Shown: positions 13,501-22,696 of the stretch, one piece after another
Layout of the letters: every line of letters starts with the position of its first letter
Position numbering within the stretch: the stretch's first letter is position 1
Assembly (NCBI RefSeq): GCF_037975245.1
Contig: NC_092566.1
Coordinates: 14,376,501 to 14,440,500 of the forward strand
DNA length: 64,000 bases
From: Apostichopus japonicus
Lineage: Eukaryota > Echinodermata > Holothuroidea > Aspidochirotida > Stichopodidae
Reading direction: 5' to 3'
Program-made: the position numbers and the translations under genes
Notes under the pieces: model-generated
Databases searched by the model: none
What the model was told of the DNA's origin: nothing
Seen by the model: the letters and a program-made list of their open reading frames with translations, nothing else

Positions 13501-16500
13501 GATCACCTTCTGTTCTAACATCTTTATATCTTTATATCTCATAATTGAGTAGTTCTTGTCTGTATTTTCCCCCTTCCATTGATGTGTGTGATTTACTACA
13601 TAGTTATCAGTGACCGAATCATTCTCCCTCGACTGATGATTGTATAGGGGCCATGGCACCCATCCACCCCCTCACAAAAACCACTGGTAATGTAATGAAA
13701 GCCGTGTTTTGAGACTGCAGGATTATTTAATACTACGTTCAAAATTTGTAGGCCTACCGATTGATGAGAATATATCGTGATAAGAATAACAATAGATCAG
13801 ACTTGTCTATTGGGATTGAGGAAGGTAAATGGAATGCAGCCAACATTACCAGGTGCTCTCTAAACCAATATTAACGAAATGTAAAATTGATTGTTCAGAC
13901 TTCTAACCAGCAATGTATACAAACTCGTTATTATAGCTGCAACAACATTGCACTATTATAATCGCTATATTAACGCAATTAATACAATTAATCTGATTTT
14001 CGAGAAGAGTTTAAACATACATGTTGATATTATACGGGCATATACAAACTTGAATCGTCTGGAGTCGAGTGGGAGTGATGCAACGATAACATACATATAG
14101 ACATTGCGCTATTTGTACGAGTAATATAGATAAATAAGTTTACTGATGTATATAACAAGCGTCCGTACACGTCAATTTAAATTTTGATATTAATTCATAC
14201 TTCATAATAAATGAAGGGCAGCTGTTGTTATATTTTGCACTTGTCTTTGTTTACGGTAGGTGTGTAACATACAATATAAAGACCGCCGGTATTGGTTTGA
14301 TGATTCAATCAAAACTGCTCTATATTTATTTAAAAATTCATCACGTTCAGTCTCAATCTCGGTTATTCTCTTAACAATGACCTATTTTACTTGGTATTGA
14401 CATTGACACAACACATTAATGGGACAGTGCCACTCACATAAAGTTATTAAGAGTTTAAAGTGTCAACTGTATTTTCTTATTGTTCATTTTTTTTACATTC
14501 AGAACTCTACGTTTAATAGGCTAAACCGGTGCAGTGTGGTAGGCAACAGCGGTTCTCTCCTACACTCTAATTGTGGAAGGCATATAGACGAAGCTGATTT
14601 TTTATATAGGTAAGTTGACATGAGAGTAATATACCTTTTGGATAACAAATCGTATTGCAGTAAAGGGGGGAAAGATAAATTTGAGACATACAACTACTCT
14701 GTGTTTTTTTCTTGGCGGAGCATGCATGGCAAAGAAAGCAGGGACATTTAGAAAGTGCGCTATATGTGGAATCTCACATTCAAAAGCTGTAAATCACTAC
14801 GAGTTCTTCTTCTGTCACCACTTTGTTGTCAAATAATAGCCTCATCATGAATTTCAACGGCATTTGAAATATTCTCTTTTTAAACTTCTGCAGGTGTAAC
14901 GCTGCACCCTTGAAACCTTTTGCAGCTGATGCAGGAGCTAAAAGTAACCATACCTCTTTCAACCCAAGCATCTTTCGAAAAAGGTTAGTTCATATCGGTT
15001 GTGCAGTTATCTATCAATTTTACAACATTGCTATTATGCCGGTTTGCCCATTATTAACGGTAAGCCAACATTGTTGAAGCATGTGTAAAGAGAATGTCTG
15101 ATAATATGCTCAGTGTACAACCTGTTGAAAAATGAGTTGAATCATCGATCAACGAGCGTGACTAGTAAAGTAGTTGATCTTTATTCCATCCATCCATCCA
15201 TCCATCCATCCATCCATCCATCCATCCATCCATCCATCCATCCATCCATCCATCCATCCATCCATCCATCCATCCATCCATCCATCCATCCATCCATCCA
15301 TCCATCCATCCATCCATCCATCCATCCATCCATCCATCCATCCATCCATCCATCCATCCATCCATCCATCCATCCATCCATCCATCCATCCATCCATCCA
15401 TCCATCCATCCATCCATCCATCCATCCATCCATCCATCCATCCATCCATCCATCCATCCATCCATCCATCCATCCATCCATCCATCCATCCATCCATCCA
15501 TCCATCCATCCATCCATCCATCCATCCATCCATCCATCCATCCATCCATCCATCCATCCATCCATCCATCCATCCATCCATCCATCCATCCATCCATCCA
15601 TCCATCCATCCATCCATCCATCCATCCATCCATCCATCCATCCATCCATCCATCCATCCATCCATCCATCCATCCATCCATCCATCCATCCATCCATCCA
15701 TCCATCCATCCATCCATCCATCCATCCATCCATCCATCCATCCATCCATCCATCCATCCATCCATCCATCCATCCATCCATCCATCCATCCATCCATCCA
15801 TCCATCCATCCATCCATCCATCCATCCATCCATCCATCCATCCATCCATCCATCCATCCATCCATCCATCCATCCATCCATCCATCCATCCATCCATCCA
15901 TCCATCCATCCATCCATCCATCCATCCATCCATCCATCCATCCATCCATCCATCCATCCATCCATCCATCCATCTATCTATATGAAACAAAAAATAAAGA
16001 CAAATAATAATGGTTAGATTTGCGTCTGCTTTAGGTCGTTAGCTTAATATCTCTTTCAGATACAAAGGAATTGCAAAACAGTCCTTTCTGAAGAAGTTTG
16101 TACCGGATATGCTGCAGTATCACGGATATCTGTGGGGAGCGTGTTTCAGTCGCAGTTCTACCTTAGCCATGTGTATGAAAGCAATCAGCGGCTATAACAT
16201 CAAAGAAAGCGTATTTGTGCTAGCTCATCCGAATCACTTTAAGTACTTTCAAGACTATTGGATTCGACGTGGAAAGCATAACTACCTTTCCACAGGTAAG
16301 GTTTCGCAAGAACAACATACTAAATCATTTTGAAAACTTAAAAACGTAAAACTTGACTTTTGTATTAGCAAATAAGCAAGTTAAGATTGACCTTTTCTCA
16401 AAGTAGGAAAGCTTACAATTTCATATTCTGTATGTTGAGACAGTGATTGTTCTATTTTAATTTGCCAGACACCTACTTGATCCTTGATCAACTTTTAAGC

Positions 16501-18245
16501 GTCTCGAAGTTTAAGGTGGAATTGTCAATAGCAGCAGTAAATATATGAAGTTAAAACTCGTGTAAAAATTCATTTAGGTGTGCAGATATAAAGCACCTAT
16601 TATTTACTAAATGATATTTTCGCGCTAAATTATAAATGATTTGACAAGCACATAAAGTATTAAATGTGATTGTCCAAAGTCAACTTGTCATCGTGCGTTA
16701 AGTGCGTGGCAATGATAAAGCTTAACTATGGAGAACGTACTTAATTGCCCATGTCATTAGAAATATAACTTGCATAATATATTCTTGTTACTGTTATGTG
16801 CTATTTCAAAGTTTGTGAAATGCCAACGTGTAAAATATACCTTTGCATCAACAAGTTATGTGCGATGAGGAAGATTCCCTCAGTAACAAACGATAATAAA
16901 CGATCAGACTATAGACCACCACTATTGTCCTGTGGGGGGGGGGGGGGCTTCGGTGTTAAAAAGTACAGGGGAGGGGACTAAAGGGAGGAATGATCCTTGC
17001 CCTTTAAGAAATTTGGGGGAAATGGAGTAAAGGCAAAAAGTGCTATGTTCCGCAAAATATTTTTCGACTATTAATGTTCTACATATTTGGCATGTTGTGT
17101 ATTTCTTTACTTAACACTAGGAATTATTGTAATATTTTGTCTGCCAGTGTGGAGGAGAATTTCTTTTTGGGAACATGTATGTAGCTGTGCCCTTGGTTAC
17201 CCTTAATCTCGAATTGCACATGATTTCCGGCCATTCCCCCCTCCCAAGGTTTAACCTTTCACCAGTTGCCCCCATCCCAACGGGTACTTATCAAAAATGT
17301 GTAGATACGTGCTAACCGTTTGTATCATATACAGCCACTGGTTGCAGAACTCAAATAATAATCTGGGAGCCTCACGACATCACAATACTATATCATTAGA
17401 TCAATTAGATGAAAAGGCAATGAAAGGAAAACATTGAAGAAAAATTAATTGTTCAGTAAACCTATTGGTGAAATCCTAAGACCAGAAACTGAAAAATATA
17501 TATGTGTTTTTTTATGTTACAAATATTTATAATTTTTAAATCTTTCCAACACATTTTGAATCATGTTCTTCCAGCTAAAAATACTGAAAACCTTCTTAGG
17601 CTTTTAATAATCAATACTGTGTGAGGGTGAATTCTGAGTGCTGAATGCAAAAGTCCCCCGACTGAACCATTTAGCAACGGCTTATGATCGGAGGTGTAGC
17701 CTTCCCCACCCCTCCACCCTTGAACGCCACTGTTTAGGATGTTGTTTCACGTAGCGATACCCTTCACGTTCTCTCGCCCCCTCTCTCTCTTATTAGTGTC
17801 TGTTTTACTTCTGCCTACTGATATAGGCTAGCCTAAGTGCTCTTTCCATTCTTTGAATTATAAATACATACTAGGTAACATGTTATCGTAGCGTATATCA
17901 TCTACACAGCTCAGACAGTCATATCACTGTCTCGACTAGTTTTGAAATTAATTTACATAGCAATTTAAATATCTGTATTAATTAATCAAATTCATATTTT
18001 CCTTTTTCAAAGGTTTCTACTACACCAGTGATGCATTAAGTCGCTGTAATGAAACGCACCTTTATGGATTTTGGCCATTTCCAAGAGCATTTGACGATAT
18101 TTCTCCTTACAATGTTTCGTATCATTACTTTGAAAAGCTCGAAAACGCATGGAAGGAACCCCATGCGATGAACATAGAGTTTTCAATTCTCGTGCAGCTT
18201 CATCTTCTTGGTGTTATAAAGATTCACAATGGAAAATGTGAATAA
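10321..18245 (+). CDS. ST8SIA-like: Gene A: alpha-2,8-sialyltransferase-like (ST8SIA family, GT29), 7 exons, apparently intact
   Basis: Joining 10321-10523, 10777-10890, 11597-11744, 14503-14609, 14894-14983, 16060-16295 and 18013-18245 gives 1131 coding bases (376 residues plus stop). All introns are GT/AG and the phases agree. Residues 1-9 are a short basic tail and about 10-28 a membrane anchor, as in type II Golgi glycosyltransferases. Sialylmotif L spans about 164-216 ([12 protein letters not shown], then RCNAAP...FNPS across the exon 4/5 join). Motif S is about 297-323 (LSTG...LYGFWPFP), motif III is HYFE at 337-340, and motif VS is H350-x4-E355. Cys165, Cys179, Cys311 and Cys375 match the positions of the two disulfides known in polysialyltransferases. 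Many N-glycosylation sequons are present. Family members transfer sialic acid from CMP-Neu5Ac onto sialylated acceptors in the Golgi. The acceptor and exact linkage cannot be read from sequence. Length is usual for ST8SIA. Confidence 0.87.
10777..10890 (+). CDS. Gene A exon 2: stem region
   Basis: The acceptor is CATCACAG| at 10776 and the donor GAG|GTAAGT. The upstream AG at 10741 would put the conserved frame out of phase with exon 1, so 10777 was chosen. It encodes sequons NIS and NQT and the block [15 protein letters not shown], which is recognisable in gene C exon 2 ([15 protein letters not shown]). Confidence 0.78.
11597..11744 (+). CDS. Gene A exon 3: stem/catalytic boundary
   Basis: The acceptor is GCATAG| and the donor CCAAAG|GTAGGA. 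It enters in phase 2 and leaves in phase 0. It encodes [20 protein letters not shown] and ends YESLPK. The length (148 nt) is identical in genes B and C. Confidence 0.83.
11745..14502 (+). other. Gene A intron 3, with ORF-like blocks shared with gene B
   Basis: This 2.76 kb intron is collinear with gene B intron 3 (29059-31760). Two stretches read as open frame in one or both copies. The first is about 12200-12510 ([16 protein letters not shown]..., broken in A, longer in B at 29573-29818). The second is 13179-13502 ([20 protein letters not shown]). I do not recognise either. They may be relics of a mobile-element ORF or chance frames preserved by recent duplication. Confidence 0.4.
14503..14609 (+). 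CDS. Gene A exon 4: first half of sialylmotif L
   Basis: The acceptor is CATTCAG| and the donor ATATAG|GTAAGT. It encodes [18 protein letters not shown] followed by LLHSNCG and HIDEADF. This is the diagnostic CMP-sialic-acid-binding motif of GT29 sialyltransferases. The 107 nt length is shared with genes B and C. Confidence 0.92.
14894..14983 (+). CDS. Gene A exon 5: second half of sialylmotif L
   Basis: The acceptor is TCTGCAG| and the donor AAAAAG|GTTAGT. It encodes [19 protein letters not shown] and ends [12 protein letters not shown]. The RCN.AP and FNPSI signatures are typical of ST8SIA proteins. It is 90 nt, phase 2 in and out. Confidence 0.9.
15184..15974 (+). repeat. Giant (TCCA)n tetranucleotide microsatellite in gene A intron 5
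   Basis: About 790 bp of essentially uninterrupted TCCA/ATCC units (roughly 197 copies). No frame contains a stop, so it gives meaningless open frames (IHPS repeats on one strand, MDGW on the other). The same intron in gene B has (TA)n and a DNA transposon instead. Confidence 0.99.
16060..16295 (+). CDS. Gene A exon 6: central catalytic domain
   Basis: The acceptor is CTCTTTCAG| and the donor CCACAG|GTAAGG. It encodes the segment between sialylmotifs L and S ([14 protein letters not shown] ... [12 protein letters not shown]) and ends in the first residues of motif S (NYLSTG). The 236 nt length is conserved in gene B. Confidence 0.88.
16934..16947 (+). repeat. Poly-G tract in gene A intron 6
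   Basis: Fourteen consecutive G. The gene B counterpart is 36514-36529 with 16 G, so the tract predates the duplication and has changed length. Confidence 0.95.
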
Positions 18246-20527
18246 AGGAAGACTATGAGGACTAACACCGTGAAATATTTATAAAAGGAAGACAAGAAAG
18301 ATACACAATGGAAAATTAGTTTCTTCATCTCTGTTAATCTAATACAAACATGTGTGCGTATGTGTGTGTGTACGGGAAATGTGTAGAAGTCCATCCAATT
18401 GAGATAGATTGTAGTTTCGTGGGTCGCTAGGTCTTCACGTTTACTGTTTAAGTAAAACTCATGTTTCCCTGCAGTAGAGCGATGTACACACTCTTCAACG
18501 TATTTAACAAACATTGTTTCACTTTGAGCACAACAGGAAAAAACAAACTAAAGCTAAGTGCAGAGGGTTTGATTTGGTGGTCAGTTATGAACCATCACAT
18601 TTCAGATTTATAATGTATTTTTATTTAACAAGATTTTGTTTTCATCTCATAGGAAATTACAGTTGATTGTTACATTCTTCCCCTATACTAACCCTATCTA
18701 ATGAGATTAAAGGAAGGTGTTTTTGTTTGCTTTTGTTTTGGCTATATTTATTCTTTATCAAATAGACTGGACCCAGTTTCAACCTAAATATATATAAACC
18801 TATATATATATACAAACCTATATCCAATTGTATGCATCTCTTCCTTTGTAATGATTGTGAATAGGAATGTTGCAGACGTATCGACTTCAAACTTAAGAGA
18901 CTGCCGAAAATATCCATCGATAGAAATTTACAAAAACAAAATCTGGATTTCCATTGCGAAATAAATATCTTCTGGTCATATGTATGTGTATGTGTATTTG
19001 TGCAACGAAGTAGGTTGTTTTTTCTTTCCCTTTTCTATGTTATTGTACCGATTTTCATCATAAAATAAATGCAGATACTCAGTCAAATCCCAGTTCTGTT
19101 TACTTTTATTCTTGTCGTTAACTGGCCACACAAACATGGCCACACAGATACTCGTGATACCCTCTTGTTCCAACTGTCAAGGTGATATACCAGTACAAAT
19201 TTATTGAACTGCTTCTCGCCCTGTTGGATAACATCATGTGATCATGTACACTATATAGATCTCGACAACCTTACACCCGACCATGTGTAGTGTATTTCCC
19301 ATTTCCAAGGTATTCACGATACTAACTTGACGTAAACCCTCATGATCATACAGTTGCAGCCTAGATGTTAGGGGACTGGGGATTGAGCTGAAGGTGGGTT
19401 TAGGCGTTCGGAATTTTCTTCGAAAAAAATTGATAAAGGTTCTATGGAATTAAATCCGCTACTCTTAAATGCACACGTTAGTTGTGACTATTTACATTCA
19501 ATTTGGAAATCCCAAAGTTATCTAAAATGTAGAAAGTTGGTCTCGCCTCCAAAAAATTACAGAACATATTTATACATTGGTATTTTTACTTGTCATATAC
19601 GATTCAGGTGGACCTGCACCGAGGAGCTGACGTCATTGTCAATTGAGCCTTAAAGGAGCCTTCTAAATATTTAACATAGTTTACAGCTGAATATCCTGAA
19701 GGACCGAATAGCTATATATGATTGAAATGTTATTTATGAACAAAGTTTTCCCTTACCTTCTTGAGATTTGATATATCAGGAATGAATTTATGGCTTGTGT
19801 CATCCTTTTGTTTTAATGACATAGTCTACTTGGGTATAAGTTTAATACTCAAATATGATAGCTATTGACTAAAACCCATTAAGTCTCAGTCTAAATGAAA
19901 CTTCATGAAGGAGCATTTTGGAGTGTTTTCAGTTATCATCATCATAAATGTGGATGCTTTGTTGTTCAAGAGAATCAGCTACGGATTGTGTAAAAATCAG
20001 GAGGACCGAGTGTAGATTTACGTCATGAAAAACAAAGCGTTGGGAAACAAGAAGACATTGCAAACCAAGGTTGTGTAGTGCGACTATGCCACAATTTCAG
20101 CCAACTAGAAGCGAAATCCAAGATTATATAAATGACGAGGTATATATCACACTCACCTAAGCATACAAATGCAGATATTCTTTCGGTATGGATGTCAAAC
20201 TGGTGTCTCTGAAGGCGACTGTCATGTTGTTGATGTGGTGTCTTCCCACGCAAAAATAAAAGTCAATGGTCCCTACGAAGGAGTAGTGCTACATTATAAA
20301 GTGGGTCCCTATCTAGGTCTAAACATCGGACTAATACATTATCCGAGTTTCAAAAGGGAGAGGTGATATCCCCCTCAACTCCTGCAATCCACCCCTGCCC
20401 GTTGAAAACTTTTCTACCTATACCGTTAAGATACTTTAGTGAACTTGGAAAGTTAAACTTTTAAGTCAACGGTTGTGATGCGACACTTACGTTTTAAATA
20501 TTTTTTGTTTATATTAGATAAGCTAAA
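17742..20527 (+). repeat. Left arm of a large inverted repeat (partner 22697-25489)
   Basis: The reverse complement of 22697-25489 matches this arm almost base for base, including exon 7, the 3' flank and short spurious ORFs that differ by single residues. Outside, homology ends where TTGTTTCACG (17742) meets the unrelated sequence beyond 25489. Inside, it ends at GATAAGC near 20527. Confidence 0.9.
18013..18245 (+). CDS. Gene A exon 7: sialylmotifs S, III and VS, C-terminus
   Basis: The acceptor is TTTCAAAG|. It encodes [17 protein letters not shown] (motif S), HYFEK (motif III), [10 protein letters not shown] (motif VS, H-x4-E) and ends [11 protein letters not shown]. The stop at 18243-18245 lies inside an AATAAA. 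Near-identical copies occur at 24979-25211 (-) and 37603-37835 (+). Confidence 0.92.
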
Positions 20528-20902
20528 TTAACTAAATTTCAAAATGTAATGCCATTTGACTGTTGCTTTATATTAAATGTTTCTTGATGAAGCATATTAC
20601 ATTGAACACTTCTTGGCACGGCTGTTCAAACTAACTTAATTGTTAGTAACATGAAGACACATAAAAGGATGAGTTTCCATTTTTGCATTGGTATGAAAAT
20701 TTTACATAAAGCTGTTTAAAATATGTTGGTTACAAATTTGTTACAAAAGAAAATTTGTCCTTTTTATAGAAAATATATTAGGTGAACAGAGAGACCGACG
20801 GTTGCCAATGTGTTTAACTATTTATTAAAATATGACCAAACCAACATATTATTATATTGGTTAATATCAATATGCATCAGTTATATTGTTGCGTTCAATA
20901 TT

Positions 20903-20904
<2 letters not shown>

Positions 20905-20968
<64 letters not shown>
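20905..20968. repeat. (TA)n microsatellite
   Basis: Pure TA run of about 64 bases beside the inverted C-type exon 2. The counterpart in gene C is the longer tract at 43109-43227. Confidence 0.97.
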
Positions 20969-20971
<3 letters not shown>

Positions 20972-21064
20972 CGCCATTTATCTTCGCCTTTGGTGACGTT
21001 AATATACGGTATAATTCCTCTTATTTGACGTTTGATTTCAATATATAAGTTATGTTTCACTGAC

Positions 21065-21166
21065 CTGAATGATTCAACATTTGATGCGTTGAAAGAGTGT
21101 TCAAGTTGCAAAAGCTTTCCGTAGAGCAACAGACTTTCATTCAGGTCACTCAGGACCGCGAGTCTT
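21065..21166 (-). pseudogene. Inverted copy of gene C exon 2
   Basis: 102 nt with acceptor CTATAG| and donor CAG|GTCAGT in reverse complement. Encodes [20 protein letters not shown] and ends HSFNASNVESFR. No exon 3 is found between it and the junction near 20580. Confidence 0.75.
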
Positions 21167-22233
21167 CTATAGATATTGCTGAAATAAAACATAAATATAA
21201 GAAACACGCACGCATATATATATATATTTATATATATATTTATTTATTTATATAAATATATTTATAGCAATATATTAATATATAGACATATATATATATT
21301 TATATACAACTGACACATCTTAATATTTAAGCCAAACAGTAATCAGTTTTTCCTGTTGTTTCTGCTGGAGGAACGTGATGAAATATCTCCGGAAACGATG
21401 TTAAATTTATAATTATATTTACATAAAACATGCAAAATATTTCCCTGATCTTAGGATTGGACCAATAGGTTCCCTTTACAGATTGTTTGAATTGAAGATG
21501 GTTAAATATCATATAATTGGCCTGAACATGACATGAGATAAGAGGACGAAGAAAAGACATTTAAAATAAAGCAACAATCAAATGGCATTACGTTTTGAAA
21601 TTTAGTTAATTTAATTCTGACCGTTCCCCCCCCCCCCTCCCCTTCATGTTACATGTTTCACATAGATTGCGTACGAAGTATGTGCCATTATCACGTACAA
21701 ACAGGAATGCAACGACAGTGTTTGTTATCAACATTAATGTAAATCAATGTAGTGCAAATAAATAGATTGTGAAAGATCATTCTTGAAAGATTCTTTCTTT
21801 TGATATCGCTGTTTACTGTGGTAACTACCAACCATCTTCCCAATTTAGCGTGCATAAAGGGAGAGGGTGGAGATGGAAGCAAGAGAAGTGGTGTTAGGTA
21901 TCTAGGACCATGGTCCTCAACTCCATCGCCCTAAAATATTGTCCGAAACTCCAGTAATAATTGCGATAAAGACGGCATTCAACCAGCGATGGGAAACAAA
22001 AAGATGTTCTCACTTTTTTGTACGAACCCCAATATTTATTAATCTTTCTGTTTCCTTTCATTTCTGTACGTTTCAACCTTCACTATAGAAAAACAAAAAC
22101 CTTCATGCCAATTTCTTTTTAAATTCCCTTGGAATTTTGAAATATATAAGCAGAACGACAAATAATAATGGAAAAAGGAAAAGGAAAGAAAACAGAAATA
22201 ACTACAGTCTGCATCGTTATGATTCTTTCTTAC

Positions 22234-22466
22234 CTTTCCTCGCCTACATGTTGGCGTTGAAAGTTGCTTCCTTCAATGAAGTTCAGGATATGTATATCGT
22301 CAGAATTAATTCTACTTACACGAGGTCGTACGTAAAGTTTGACGGACAGCCAACCGATGGTTACAACCGAAATAAGAGATAGTGTCAGATAAAATCTGAT
22401 ACCTTTCATTCGAAAATACCGTCCCATGTTTGCTATGCTTCCAATGACGCAGTGTTCCATATGCAC
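22234..22466 (-). pseudogene. Inverted copy of gene C exon 1 (anchor exon)
   Basis: The reverse complement encodes the C-type first exon (MGRYFRMKGI, then [20 protein letters not shown]) and the donor GAAAG|GTAAGA at 22234. It differs from gene C by a few residues. Possible starts are 22466 or 22427. Only exon 2 follows downstream on this strand, so the gene is truncated by the inversion junction near 20580. Confidence 0.78.
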
Positions 22467-22696
22467 GGCTCTGCTTGATCGACGTACATGGAGTTATCTG
22501 TTATTCGTAACCGACTAACAAACTCTTGACATAATGGTCATGTGAATATATATTACGGGAGCTCATTCAGAACCAAATATGTCTGTCTGATGTACTAATG
22601 GTTCGTATAGCGGATATACCCAAATACTTATAACTCAGTCTCACAAATTGTATTATTGAAAGCCAGGACGGCCATTGTTTATGCTTAACTGTTTGT

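Larger units (their letters stand above)
9697..20525 (+). repeat. Segmental duplication unit 1 (gene A unit)
   Basis: It is collinear with 27117-40690, starting at the shared GAGTATGAAAAAC sequence and including all introns, the poly-G tract in intron 6 and the 3' flank. Main differences are the (TCCA)n block here and the transposon in the other copy. Confidence 0.88.
20528..22696. other. Spacer of the inverted repeat
   Basis: It contains the minus-strand C-type exons 1 and 2 and their intron, (TA)n at 20905-20968 and AT-rich DNA at 21210-21300. The first ~50 bases (20528-20577) are an inverted copy of about 21570-21618. The plus-strand arm therefore resumes after a deletion, and the symmetry centre is about 20578. 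Bases 20580-20860 match 44200-44480 in reverse complement. Confidence 0.75.

Noticed and set aside
15113..16007. Long open frames of IHPS repeats (+) and MDGW repeats (-), up to 290 residues
   Set aside because: Produced by a pure TCCA microsatellite that has no stop in any frame; not genes.
18224..18514. Antisense ORF overlapping gene A exon 7 3' end, with similar frames at 24710-25000 and 37788-38000
   Set aside because: Its persistence is explained by recent duplication. Differences between copies mostly change amino acids (V/F, C/F, A/T, KH/SQ), so no coding constraint is evident.
19444..19653. 69-residue ORF (MELNPLLLNAHVSC...) repeated at 23569-23778 and 39421-39681
   Set aside because: Same reason: duplicated flank. 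The third copy shows mainly replacement changes (L/H, W/C, SY/IC), and no domain is recognised.
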